Shown: positions 48,025 through 60,826 of the stretch, piece by piece | How the letters are laid out: the number at the start of each line of letters is the position of its first letter | How positions within the stretch are numbered: the stretch's first letter is position 1 | Made by a program: the position numbers and the translations under genes | The notes under the pieces: model-generated | What the model saw: only the letters and a program-made list of their open reading frames with translations | What the model was told of the DNA's origin: nothing | The model's database searches: none | DNA from: Lactarius indigo | Taxonomy: Eukaryota; Basidiomycota; Agaricomycetes; Russulales; Russulaceae | Assembly: GCA_025766275.1 (NCBI GenBank) | Contig: JAFKAC010000034.1 | Location: 434,001-498,000, forward strand | Direction: 5' to 3' | Length of the DNA stretch: 64,000 nucleotides

Positions 48025-48895
48025 TGGGCATACACCCGGTTTTTCCAAGCACACCTTTCCTAGCAAATCAATACCCTACTCTCTCTCGTTGCAAATGTCG
48101 GACTGTGCTTCTTCCTCATTGGGCTCGAGATAGATGCCGCGAACATCCGTCACAATGTGCGCCTCTCTGCGACCGTCACCGCCACAGGCGTCATCACCCC
48201 ATTTGGACTTGGAGCCGCGCTTGCCGTTCCCCTGTACAAGCACTTCGTCGACTCTTCGCAAGTATCATACACACACTTCATACTCTTCACCGGCGTCGCG
48301 TATTCGATTACGGATTTCCTCGTCCTGTACCGCATTCTGACCGAACTCAAGCTACTTGACACGACCATCGGGATCGTGGTTTTATTGCCAGTGTTGGTAA
48401 CGATATCATTGGATGGACATAACTCGCCCTCAGTGTCGCGCTTGTCAATGTTGGAAGTGGACTCACCACATTATTCTGTTGGTCTGTATTGGATGGACCC
48501 TCCTCATGTTACTCCGCATCCACAGGGTGTTATCTTGGTGCGCTCGCGCAACAGGCTCTATCGGAACGGACCAATTATGTTATTCATATCTGCTACGGTT
48601 TCAATTTTGTTTGGCCCAGCATTCTTCACTGATGTCACCGGCGTCCACGCAATTTTCGGTGTGTGTTTTTGGCATTGGCACGTCCCGTGGTTTGAACCTG
48701 CTGCTTCTACAGGCGCTTTCCCCACCGGGATTATCGTGCCTCGTGACGGAGGCCTTGCGATTGCGCTGACTGAGAAGCTAGAAGATATGGTCCCAGTGAT
48801 TTTCCTACCTCCCGTGAGCTTCTTTACCTCCGATTCCGATGCACCTCCTAACAGTCTCCAGTATTTCACACTCTCCAGCCTCTTGACTGACCTCG
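48025..48895 (+). pseudogene. KHA1: K+/H+ antiporter (KHA1-like, CPA2 family) relic
   Basis: A relic of an endomembrane monovalent cation/proton antiporter. The readable order is FSKHTFPSKSIPY (frameshifted), FFLIGLEIDAANIRHNVRL, GVITPFGLGAALAVPLYKHF, ILFTGVAYSIT, YRILTELKLLDTTIGIVVL, GWTLLMLLRI, FGPAFFTDVTGVHAIFG, GIIVPRDGGLAIALTEKLED and, after a short intron, YFTLSSLLTDLA. Frames change at least near 48095, 48395 and 48660-48720. The 5' end and the last transmembrane segments are missing. At about 48895 the sequence passes directly into the F-box relic on the other strand. Confidence 0.8.
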
Positions 48896-49729
48896 CGTCC
48901 AAGTACTCTATTTGTAAGCGGTCGAGATGAGGAACGTTGATCTGTGCTACGAAGTTTTCCAAATACTCGAAAAACCATCAAAGTAAAAGCAGGTGAGAGA
49001 GGGAAGGACAGTCCGTGTAGTGGGAGGCCGGTGTATTCGATCAGGGTAGGAAGGCCTCCATCGGAACACAAGGGTAAGATATTTCAACCTGAGAAATGTA
49101 GTCATACTTGTAACCATCGTCTGGCGAAACAGAAGTGGAAAAGGAAATATCGTGAAGATCAATGTCAACGAAGTCACAAGTTGACAAAATAAGTGTTGGT
49201 GCTGCTGGAAGGAAATGCCGTTCAAGTGGATTTTCTGTAAATGTGGGGCACGTCCACCCAGGAATGTATCAGGAAAGACCGGGATTATGGTCCCATCTCT
49301 GTCTGATTGAAGCAAAAGGTGTTTCAGCACCGGAAATGGCTCCTGCATTACTGTGGCAAACTTTCCCAACAGCAAGCATGGGACTACAAGCTCGAGAATG
49401 TGTACACGATCAGGATGCCACAGTGTCGCAAGGATATTATCTTCATTACCATTCCTGAAATATCCAGGGAAGTAAATAACAATAGGAAGGACTGGAAAGT
49501 ATCATATATATATATTGAATCCATACATGATAGTCATTTGCACCCATGTGATGTTCCGAGTAACAGATGTCCCCCCCACTCCCGGATGGGAGCGGATCCT
49601 AGATATTTCCTGACAGGTGTCCCGTGTGTGCAGAGGAGTTCCAGCTTGAGATGGTGCGATGACGAAAATATTCTTTCGATAACGGTCAAATATTTCAAGA
49701 AGGATATCGCCCGAGAGAGAGTTGATCAT
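48896..49729 (-). pseudogene. F-box/LRR relic (copy B)
   Basis: From ATG 49729: MINSLSGDILLEIFDRYRKN, then a large gap and fragments of the LRR region in several frames (FLGGRAPHLQKIHLNGISF, FLRLKYLTLVFRW, NVPHLDRLQIEYLDA). It ends where the KHA1 relic begins. Frameshifts and deletions make it non-functional. Confidence 0.75.
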
Positions 49730-50153
49730 TGTTGCAGGTCTGAGTGCCAAGTCAATCGCTCTACTAGTAACGTTGTGGTAATAAATACACCTTGGAGAGC
49801 CTGATGAAGGGGAGTAGGGAATTGCTAATTGAATATTGAAGATGAGCGCTATGAGCAACTGAACGAGCGCCACGCTCGAAAGAGCTGCACAGATCTTTGA
49901 CATACCTGTGGGAACTTATTGAGTCATGTGAGCGCTGACATAGTATCTTGCACCTATGGGCTACCGTTGAGTGTAATTTCATCTCTTGGGCTACATCGCT
50001 CGACGATGGCATTAAATTCGTTCCCTAACTTGGGTAAAAATCACCATATGATATAGCCTTCAACGTATACGACAAAACATTTGGATGGGATATGATAAAA
50101 CGCCCTGAAAATGTAGCCTCGCCGGTGCCAGCACCACGCGCCGGTCCAAGCCC

Positions 50154-53100
50154 TCATTCCTTCACATGCTCGGATAGTAGTTTGATGATCTTTGTATTTC
50201 CACTCGCCCTTGCGTAGTCAAGCGGAGTGTCGCCTGACCAATTCCGCGCGTTCACATTCCCGCCGTGATTCAATAATAATTGCACGAGTTCCAGATGTTC
50301 GCCTTCGGCGGCATAGTGCAACGGAACGTGGTTATCTTCTTCGCTCGCATTGACCTCGGCATTATGTTCAAGAAGTATCTCGGCAACCTCTAGATGCCCA
50401 TTCCATGCTGCAACGTGCAGTGCGGTCCATTGATCGTCCTGCTGGGCGGTCACGTCTACGCCATGGCGGAGTAGCCACCGCGTAACATCAGGGAAACCTT
50501 GGAGTGATGCCCAATAAAGAGGAGTTCGGCCCCAGTAGCTCCGGATATTCACATCGGCGCCATTCTCCAGTAGCAACCACACAATATCGATGTCACGTTT
50601 TTCAAATGCTGCGTGCAAGGGGGTCCCCCAGACACCACCCTCGGTGTTCACGTCTTGTGGGCGCTTCGAAAGCACGTGTTCTACCAGGGCCCGGTTTCCA
50701 ACCCGTACAGCGCGATATAAGGGGGATACATCTGGTGGTGCAGGGCTTCCGACTAGCCTGGGTATCCGTTCATTGTCGTAGAGCCTGAACCATGCAGCGA
50801 AATGCGGCTTGTCTGGGTCAAACAGATCATCGACCCCATCCTTCACGTGCGACAAAACATTCTTGAACTTGACGTGGTCGGGCCAGTGCCCTGCTGCGTA
50901 TTGGGCGAGAGGAAAGCCGACGACGCTATCGTGGTCGACTCGTTCATCTAGTCGGAGGAGGACACCTAGAGAGGCTTGTGCAAGAATCGTGTGGGCAGAT
51001 TCGAGGCGAATATGGAATCGGGACTCCACTCCAAGAGAATTCGCGAGGCGATCTGACGTCAAGAATTCTTTCACGGAGAAGTGGGAGAACTGAACCACCC
51101 GGGAATCGCCATCCATGACTACCGTCACCAGACTGGAGCATGCTGACAGCACCGCTTCTTCGTGATCTTCCCACCGCCAATCCGCGTTCAGCTTCGGGCC
51201 CCCTCTCGCGTTGAAGTCGACGGCTAGGACTTCCGCAAGTTCCTCAACTCGAAGTGGACGAACGGCCACAGTCAGGCATTGCAGAAGACGATAGGCGTGC
51301 TCTTTGTTCGCCCGGTTGATCTCCCTCAGTATCCGCTCGTATGTCTCATCCAGAGACTCAGGTAATTCCTCGAGGATGCCAGGTACGCTCGATGGGAAAC
51401 AGTGGCGTAATATCTCCAATTGACAGAACACCCAACGAAACCTGCGCGGAATCTTCAGCGAGTATGATGAGAGAATAGCGACTGCCTTACATTCCATCGG
51501 CCTTGGCTGAGAGTGTTTTAATGACCAAATCCCTTTCCTCTGATCTCCATCTCCGCATCCTTGAGTCCGAGGAAACAACCGAGCTAACATAGTTCGCGAT
51601 ATCTGCATTCTGTCCACTTTCATCGTGAAGAGAGATCCGGTGGACCGCCATTGGCTCAAGAGCATTGCGGATGTCGATTTCGGGACGACTCGTGATACAC
51701 AAATGCAAGTTCGAAAGTTTCAACTCGACGAGTCCCTCGACAAGTCGCAGGACCTTTTCACGAGGTGACGGCATCCCCGATGTGTTGACACATTCATCGA
51801 CCGCGTCTAGGATGAGGTAGATCGGGGTTTGTCCAAGGGCTACGAGCATGGTCTTGAGACATTGCGTGAGTGCGTCGTCACTTGGCTGTACTGAGCCTCG
51901 ACGGTGGGCAGAATACAAGGCATGAAGAATGTCGCAGTAAACATCGGACTGATCAGAGAGCTGGATGAGAAGAGAGGAGAGCAAAGTACGGGAGTCCTGC
52001 TTTCCGGTGTCCTTGAAGTCGAAATAAAAGTAGGCCATCGACGCAAACCCGGAGTTGCAGACGACTTCTATATCTTGGATGATCACGGAGCTAGACGAAG
52101 GTATAGCTTAAACTCGACTATAGATGTAATAAGTCGGATAGAAACAAACCTAAGAATGCTTTTCCCCGAGCCCGCTAAGAGACAGGAAGGCGTCAGTAGC
52201 AATTCGGTCACAGAGGAAGGAACGTACGTTTTCCGTGAATCCACAACAGGCAGCCGGAGGCTCTCCAACGTTTGAGGGTGTCTCCTTGCGTGAGCCATGT
52301 TGCGGTACCCTTGTGGTGAGCACTACAAGCGGTGTTGTAATTGATGGACGGATCGGGGGGAGAGATCCAGTTTCGAAGGTCACGTCGAAGTTGGTTACCT
52401 GTTAAGTATGTGAGCAACCGCGACTCATGACAGCGGACACTGAAAATCACTGACGATTCATATCGTCTACGGTGTTCACGATCCGTTGTATTGCTGTGCT
52501 CCTATCTTTCCCTCCTAGGCAAGCCGAAGTGTGAGGATGGTGTATAGGACAGATGAGCACGGAATCACACACCCTCGACGATTAGCTTCACATCGTCGCT
52601 GATGACCCCCATCCGATCATCTACTTGCTTCACTCTGTCGTCGACAGCCTGGACTTTGTGGCCAACCCGTTGGACCCCTTCGTCGACACCATGGACCCTC
52701 TCATCGACGACCTGGACCCTTTCGTCGGCACCCTCCACCTGGGAGCCAACGCCCGTCACCTTGTCGTCAACACCATGCGTTAGCCTCAGGACTTCTGCAG
52801 TCGCCATCCGGGCCTCTTCTTGCGTCAATCTGTCGAGTTTCTCCAGCGCGTCCTCGATATCTCGTCTTCCTACTAGTTTTTTGAGGAATTTCTCTAAATA
52901 AAATTTAATGAGACGAAATTAGACCACAACGAGAGAATCACGTACTCGCTCGCCCTTGTCTAATCTCCTTGGTCGCTATCGCGAAAATGGACAGAACCTC
53001 AACCATAATCTTTACGATGACGTCCGTCATAGCTGCCGTTTGTGGAACTGTTGTATAGGCCTCGAGCCGTTCGAAGAAGTTCTCTATACGTTCGAAGATG

Positions 53101-53591
53101 TCAATGAGAATGTCGTTGCTGGCTGCGACGTCCTTTGACGCCTGAATGTTCGAGCTGTCATGATGGGCTACAAGGCGTGCTAAGCGGAGATACCCACCAA
53201 GAGCAGAACCCCAATTCCAGCAAATATTACTCTGGCTGGCGAGAACACCTAGAAAACGAGTATGAGTGAGCAGATCAGGAACGAGGCAACATCTTGAGAC
53301 CCACCAAGCCAACGCCCTCACCAAGTGTAGCGGAGAAGGCGTAAAGGACGTTTACGGTTGGATTGAGCCACTTTGTCAACCTCTCGTCATCTCTCCGAGA
53401 CTGATCGAACTCCTCGACTGGGCTCTAAGTACGGTAAGAATTGCATCGGGAGAGTCGCAAGTCTCGAGGCGGGCAGCTAAGGGATGAGACGTGATGTCCT
53501 GCCCTGTTCGCTTTTTGTAGGATTTAAAGGCAGTCCTGAAGATAGACTCGAAGTTGGAGGAAGAGGTGCCTGGGCGAGGGGACTGAGACAT
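50154..53591 (-). pseudogene. Goodbye-NACHT-ankyrin NLR, copy B, frameshifted
   Basis: Same exon plan as copy A, from ATG 53591 to TGA 50154. One base is missing at about 53417-53419 in exon 1: copy A reads VLRAQVEEFDQSR, and here the frame passes into SRSSIS and stops. All later exons, splice sites and the Walker A/B motifs are preserved. An internal restart that skips the N-terminal domain cannot be excluded. The ankyrin region differs from copy A far more than the NACHT region does. Confidence 0.8.
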
Positions 53592-53751
53592 GGTGTAGTC
53601 GTAGTACTGTATGGTGTCGGTTGACTCGGTTCGGGTTGGGAGGTGAATATTGGTGAATTACAGTCAATGGGCGCTAAGCTATACAGGCACCAGAATATCT
53701 ACCACCAACTTTACACGATCCTTGCTGTTCTCACCTACCGCTCCCACGTCC
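53592..53751. promoter_or_regulatory. Divergent promoter, copy B, altered TATA
   Basis: 160 bp between the paired start codons. The TATATA of copy A reads TATACA here, and there are small insertions (GAATATTGGTGAATTACAG in place of GAATTACAG). Confidence 0.5.
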
Positions 53752-56476
53752 ATGGTTATGCGCCAATACTCAGGTCAGTTGGTGCAGAACCAGTCATCAC
53801 AGAGAACACCCCACGTTTTTGATGGCTCCGAACGTATTTTATCCATGTATTTGGAGATGGTTTTGGAAGAAGACAAGAGGTTGGCCGACAGCTGGGAAGC
53901 AAACGCTGATGGGGTCCTTATCTTTGTGTGTACTTATCTTCTTTCCTGTGCTTGCCACTTGCTCAAGGTCAAGGGTAATAGGCTGGTCTATTCTCGGCTG
54001 CCGTCGCGACATTGATTTCCGTGTCGATTCAAGACATTCGCCCGAATCCGCAGGACACGTCCACTTTCTACCTCTCGAATATCTATCAGTTACTTGCTGA
54101 CCCAAATCGATCCAATGTTTCCCTCCCTTCTCCACCGCCGTTCTCTCCACCAACATATGCCGTCTGGGTCAATTCACTTTGGTTCTTGAGCTTGGTCATC
54201 AGTATTTCCTGTGCTCTACTTGCGGCCTTGCTACGACAGTGGGCACGCAGATATATCAGGGTTACTCAGCCACGTTTCAGTGCACATGCACGAGCACATG
54301 TCTATGCGTACTTTGCCGAAGGGGTCGAAAAGTCTCACCTGGTGCAGGTGGCGGAGGCCTGCCTACGCTGCTACACATCTCCCTGTTTCTGTTCCTCGCC
54401 GGCCTCGCTGTGTTCCTATGGAACATTAATCTCACTATTTTCAAACTGGTGCTGTCATGGGTCGGCGTTTGCACAGCCCTATATGGTTATATCACGTTCG
54501 TTCAGATCTTTCATCACAACAGCCCATACTATACCCCACTTTCGTCGTTGGCGTGGCGCGCTGGTTATGGGACGCCATTTGTCATCTTGTGGGCTATTCG
54601 GTGGTTTGGAGGAAGGTTTTTCTCCCAAGAAACCCACCGACGATTCCGTGCACTGGAGAAACGTTATCACAAGTTTTTCTCGCAGGGGGTGGTGAAGACA
54701 GCCGAAGAAACTGCTCGGAATTTAACAATGGATATTCTTACCCGCGCTTTTATGCGGACCTTTGAATCTTTGAACGATGACGACGAACTGGAACTCTTCT
54801 TCGCGGGCCTTCCTGGCTTTCGCAACTCGAGCAGCAATCCGCTTCCCAATCTCACAAAAGAGCAAAAATCGAGGCTTTTTGAAGAATTGACGAGATTCAT
54901 GGCTCGCACGTTCTTATCTGACATTCTTTCTGAGCCAGTCAAATAACGTCGAGCCATCATCTGTGCGAAGACCATCGATTCCGAGGACTTTCCCGAAGCA
55001 CGTGACTGGGTCCTCCAATCTATCGTGTCGAAAGATCGATATGGTCCATTGCGATCCACCGAAATTGGGCATATTGTAAGTGGCTGGGGAAATAGCAGTG
55101 ACGAAAGAATCTCTTTGCCCGTGCAAGCTGCAATTTTGACCATTGTTGCAAGAACGCAACGGCACGACCGGGATGGCCGTTGGTTTACTCTCGCTTCTAA
55201 TAATCTTGGCGTCACGGAAACCGTCCTTCGAATTTACGACACACACGGCGACGACCTGTCACTCGCGATCTTGATCCACATTACTCGCCGGCAATTGAAC
55301 CACCTTGGGAAAGGGACCTGGCCAATTGTCTCGTTCTCGAGCGTTCTCAAAGCAGCTTCTAAATTCAACATACAAGACACGTCTTCTGAACTCCAGCACA
55401 AGTTCTGTTCCCTGTGGAATGAAATTGTTCTCAAGGCTCGGGATGGCACTAATTCTGCTATCATCGTCCGCAATATCCTCGAGTGCATTCGCGACGTTTT
55501 CGACGCTCTACATCAAGGTACCGATCCCACCCCAACAATTTCCTTTCCCCCTCCTAGTGTTCGTGACCAGCGGCCATCGTCGTATCCATTGTGCAATACC
55601 CCTGGCCATTGTCCTAAGTTGGCACCTCGTACTTTTGCCGTCTCTACCCTCACAAGCCTGCATGACAAGTCTACTCTCACCCCTCCTGCCGGGGCGCCTG
55701 GGCCGTTTTCGCCCAAACCCGACCCATTCCCCATCGACGGCGAACGTCCCACGGATGTGCCGCCGATGAACAACGATATTTCTGCTCCACTTATCACGGT
55801 GTCGTCGCGTGTTGCACAGCAGATTACAATCGAAAACCTCCACATCCCCGCCGCTCCGCCCGTTCTTCCCCACGCTGGTGCAACACAAAGTAATGGCAAT
55901 GGGGCCTCCGCTAGGACGATACCCCACTCTGCCCCTGAAGCTTCGACACCCACCCCTCCGCCGCTTGCTTCAATCACCCTAGATGCTGCCAATTCCCCGC
56001 ATTGTGACCTCTACTGTGTTCCTTCTCCTGATGTTTCAGACATTTCGTCTCCGCTGCCTCCTATTCTGGCTCTTGACAATGCTCTCCCTACGGTCCCACA
56101 GTTGTCCTTAGACTCTCCTGCGACCCAACCCGACTACGGGCCCCCTCGACCAGAAGCATCTCATTCTTCGATCCCAGCTACCGCTCCTCCCGCCGCCTCT
56201 CATCCGTTGCCGACCTCTGCTCCTGATACGGGTATTGCTAATAACGGCGAAGGTAGCACGAAAGCAGCCTGGGGCAAACCCGAGGCCCTTTTTGACCCTC
56301 CTTCCGTGAATCCCACGAACACTGTAGCCGCCCCGGGTCACAAACCACCATTGCCGACGTTGCCAGCACTTACGGACGTAGCCGCCTCGGTTCCTTCGCA
56401 GCTCCCTCCAGATTCCGGGTATACGGGCGATCGTCTTCCTCTTCTTCCTCTCTCACATTGCTATGATATCGTCTGA
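53752..56476 (+). pseudogene. DUF6535 membrane protein, copy B, broken
   Basis: Nearly identical to copy A, including the intron at 53926-53981. Two lesions are clear. One C is missing at about 54362 (copy A GCCTGCCCTACGC, here GCCTGCCTACGC), shifting the frame after VAEAC. In the original frame downstream, CAA is changed to TAA at 54944-54946 (after SEPVK). The rest of the frame stays open to 56476, showing that the decay is recent. Confidence 0.88.
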
Positions 56477-57213
56477 CATATTTCACTGGCTGTTTGACAC
56501 TTTTTGGATTCGTCTTATGTATAAACCCTTTCATATTTGTACTTCATAAATAGCGTGGCGATATATCTGTGATGCGAGCAGTAAAGTGGGAAATGTGAGG
56601 ACATCCCGCAATCCCAAGCAAATTTATTAATATCAAAGCCGAAACAATTGCACCCGGTACCTCAACACTGCGCGCTGATGACCCACCCATACATGATCGT
56701 CTTAAAAATGGCGATCGGAGACCCACCGGTGAAGTGCACTAGCAATCGGTTGGTAACCCAGTTAAGGTGTACGGAAAGGTCTCAAGCCAGACTCATACAG
56801 TGCTGATCGACTTGTGCGAAAAACGGAAACAACGCGGTCTCATATAGAGTTCTAGTCGGAATGGCACATATGTTGTCTTCCTGGGGCCAGTTTTACTAAC
56901 GCACACCCAGTACCGGTAGTCTGCAGGAAGTCCATTCCAGAGCAGCTTACGGCGTTCACGACGACCCAGAGGTCAGAAAAGAAATATAGGTATCATTTTC
57001 TACACGTGTTCCTTTCCTCCGCAAGTGCGCCACAATGCGCAGTCGACAGGGCCACAATATCCGTCGTAGTAATCATTCCCGTAAGTTTTCCCGCCTGCGC
57101 AAACATGATGTGCCGCAAGTTCTACGACGCGTTGTTATCAGCGAGGGGAGACCGATGAGGGTTGGGAGAAAGAGTAGAACTCACGAGTTTGCGAAACATG
57201 TTCATGACGAGCT
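56477..57213. other. Spacer between DUF6535 and CLC relic (copy B)
   Basis: Matches 36164-36911 with scattered substitutions and small indels. No gene recognised. Confidence 0.4.
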
Positions 57214-59135
57214 CTAACGGGACCTCCTTCCGCAACAGCATGACGTCCTCCAAGAGTGGCGATAAGTCAGCCAAATCGCTGCCTTGCGCACCGGTAAAGC
57301 TGCCAATGTGGATAGCCGCGCTGCTCCCGGAAAGTAAAGGTTCTTTAATGCTGGAGGTTCAGCTAATCGGCAGCTGCCGGGAAAAATGAAGTACGAACCA
57401 ATGAAACCCTTAAGCTTCTCGCGCGCCACATACCCCAACAATATCCCATCTCGTATAACGGGGAAGCCGTGATACTTCCAGGTGTCCAACACCCTCTCTG
57501 TCCATGTGCGAGTCAATACGATAAATTCCCTTGTTGCAAACAGGAAGCTGTACTGACTAAGCTCGCCAAGCGGAGAACCCTCACCCAAGACAACCAACCT
57601 GTCAGAGGGCGTCATCGCATCCGCCGCTATCTCGCCATTGTCCCGAAACTCGAAGGGTGTGAGCCATGGATAACGGTGCAACGCAATCCACGATGCATAT
57701 ATTCCGTCTGGGCCAAGTGCGTCGGCGATCCACTTTGAGATCATGACCGAAATCATGACCGGAAGCACGTACGATAGGGCACCCGTTAGCTGTGAGTGAA
57801 CGTGCGAATGTCAGCAGACCGTTGTCCCGTTGAATGCGCCTGCACTGTACCTCGAAGACGATCACGACGAGCGAGACTTTACCAGCTGATAAGCATGGTC
57901 ATCGCTCAAGAGCTGCGGTCCACGTACCAGTCATCCTAGTGATGCCTGCCACCATAGATGATGCGCCAATAATGGCGTAGAAAGCAGGAGAGATGCAACG
58001 AACTGTCGGATCTGGCGGACAGGCAGAGAAGAACCATGCCTTTGGATATGCGCGATACAGACCCTGGCTGAAGAAAAAATGCGTCAAGCTTAGTGCTGCA
58101 TCGATGAATCAAAAGTCATACGTCAGCAGGCCAACTACACATTCAAAAGCTGTGCTTATGGCGATTGTTGGCAGTCAAATGCCAGCTGAGACCTGGATCT
58201 CCTCGTTATCATTCCTTTAAGGTTCGGTGAGAAAATCTCACCACCATACCGAACGTCCATGCAGTGAAAGTGATCTTCACTACTCCAGTTAATATCAGTA
58301 GAAATACATTCTCCCACATGGTAGTCGGGCTGCAGAGTCTTCAATACCCAACTACGGCAAAATGAAGAAATGGAAAGCGGACTTGAAAAAGACGAGTTTG
58401 GAGGTCTTGAACGGGTCCACGTATTGCAGCGCGACTGCCGCGATGACCGAGGTGACGAATCCGCGCCACATTACGTCAAAGTCACCACCAAACGCGCCGA
58501 GTTCTGGAACGACGGCTGAGTGTCGCGAATGATAAAAAAATCGTTTGATGTGCCTTCTAAGCCGAAGAGGACGCCACCAAGTGGGCTCCCAAACGCCACC
58601 GAAACACCTGCAGCAGCCGCCGCTGCTAAATTCTTCCGTTTTTGTACTGCAGTGTTGTGAGCTGGGTAAAGCGCCGGAAGCAAAAAATACGTACCTTCAT
58701 TGCGATGGAACTTTGAGAAGAACTTCATGAACGATATGCGGCATGATACGTGTATCAATGGCCCCTAATATTATAAGACGCGGAAATGGATGACACGGAA
58801 GATTTACCTCTTTTCCAAGATAGTCCAGAGGAGACTGACAGGGCGAGGCCAAGGGCCTTGATGAGAAGGGTCCAAGAACTTAGAAATGAGTCGAAGACAT
58901 AGCCGCCGATGATCTGGTGTAATGAATAGAGAATCAGAAGTTGAACGACCAACTTTCTACCAAAATACTTACCGCCTTAATTTCTGGGACTGGGATTACG
59001 AGTTACAGAAAAACGAGACTCAGTAGGGGAGCACTCACTTCCTGTATGGAATGCACTACCTTTCGCGGTCAGATGGGGGGGTCGAATGCGTTCGCTGATG
59101 TGATGGGACTCACTAGGGGGCGTACGAACTAACGA
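57214..59135 (-). pseudogene. CLC chloride channel relic, longer copy (copy B)
   Basis: Read on the minus strand: FHTGS and [134 protein letters not shown], then the region equivalent to AGIFLP, CBS-domain blocks (DRLVVLGEGSPLGEL, WKYHGFPVIRDGILLGYVAR). Lesions include a base missing at the conserved GKEGP exon end (about 58815) and TGA in place of the Phe codon of GIFLP (near 58176), with several changed residues after it. A channel with four or more helices lost cannot work. The 5' boundary is approximate. Confidence 0.8.
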
Positions 59136-60826
59136 GTATCGCCGCACTTGCTGCGAAAGCCGTCTGAAAAAAGGATGAATTTACAATGCGTTCCAAAGAT
59201 ACGTGTGATGGACATACCGAAAGGAGGATGTATGCGAATGAATGGAGAAGATGTTGTCCGAATATAGAGCTGATCCCCAGGTACTCTCCCTAGGGTCGCC
59301 AATCATGACAGACATCACCCGCTACGAAGAAGGTCTTAGTGGGTTGGAAGTTGTGAGGCCAAGGACACGTACCCTCCACCCCAACATAACACTCGACTTG
59401 ATTCCATAAGAAACCTCGCGTGCACCGACCCACCCGGAGACCCGACAACCTTCGATGGCGTACTTAATCACTAATTCTTGGGCGCAGACGAGACCCCGGA
59501 TGAGACCCCCCTTCCATCTTTTCTGGCGAGGGAAGGATCGCCTCGCAGTCAAGTTAATCTTCTCGCCACAAAGACAATGCAACAATGTGGTAAGTCATCT
59601 AGAGTTCCTTGCGACATTGGCAGTCTGCTGGGTCAGGTCTCCCACCGCGATACCTTTCAGAGACCACGCCAGTACGGCACCTTCCCCAGTAATTCCGGCC
59701 GCCGGTGGACTTATCACCGTTTCCTGGCCGCGCTCCATAGTTCTATAAAACGTAATCCCTTCGTTTGATGCTGATCGAGTAGAGTACCCTAATTTATTCG
59801 GTGGTTAGTTTTTTTTTCTCGACATCGAAACAACGATGCACCGACTTGAGCGTATTCGGGGAATTTGCTTGCGGGAGCTACTGGCCCTATCGACGTTAAT
59901 CAATCAAGATGGGTGGTTCGGAAAGGCTACGGAACCAGGCGGAGGTCAAGCAGGCCGGCATGAGAAATGGGGAACAGCCTTTATTATTGCCACGAAGCGA
60001 TCAGAAATGTGGAGAATGCTGCAATCGTCAAGGGTCACAAGACAACATGGCGCCAATTGTTACCAAATTTGTAATTTTATTAGCTCGGTCCTTGCACATC
60101 GCGTTTGGGCAACCGTTCTCAACCCCTCCTTGAGATCCTCGATCGACCGCAGCTAACTTTGGCGAGACATGTCGGTTCAGTGTGTTATCCTGAACTCCCA
60201 CTATTGTCCGTGTCCCATATGTTCTCCATCTTTGTTAGCACGTCATGGCTTCGCGCGTCCGGCTCCGCTTTTCTATCATCGCATCGATGCATGCTCGCGC
60301 GCAGGGAACTTGGGTTGACACCGTCTACCTCACCTTCTGGGTTTGCATGTGCAGTCCAGTTAACGTTTCCTTCGTTCCCTTCCGGCCTCCCGGAGCTACG
60401 TTCTGCACCTCGCCGAACTGCGTCCACGACTCGGAGTCCGGTACGAGAATGTAGGAATTACCAGCGCGAACCTCACAGATTGAATCAGTTCGCCTTCTCA
60501 GGCTTGCAACTGGAGACGAGTCCTGAGAACGCGGGACCGAAGCCAAAAACCGAGGCAAAACGTATAGTAGGTATGTTGGTCGCTTCCCTTGTGACGTTGA
60601 GCTCGATGTGCTCGTGCTTGATGTGAAAATGCACCTCGATAAATCGGAAAAGTGAGTCGAGATAATCATCAAATGAGAGAGAGAGTACAGGAGAATGCGT
60701 TCACATTTCGGGGTGTCGCGTGGCGCGTCGTACGGTGGGAAATGTCGGAACGCCAGCCCGCCTTGTTCTGCTTCACCGCGCCGCATGCATTCCTGCGAAA
60801 ACAGCAAATCGGCATAGTATTTCTAT
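59136..60826. other. CLC 5' remnant and unassigned block (copy B)
   Basis: 59136-59945 occurs only in copy B and probably holds decayed upstream CLC exons (AFAASAAILVSSYAP at about 59105-59160). 59950-60826 is the partner of 38021-38902. Confidence 0.4.

Noticed and set aside
54179..54946. 255-codon open frame as a separate short membrane protein
   Set aside because: It is the middle of the copy B DUF6535 pseudogene between the frameshift and the nonsense codon.
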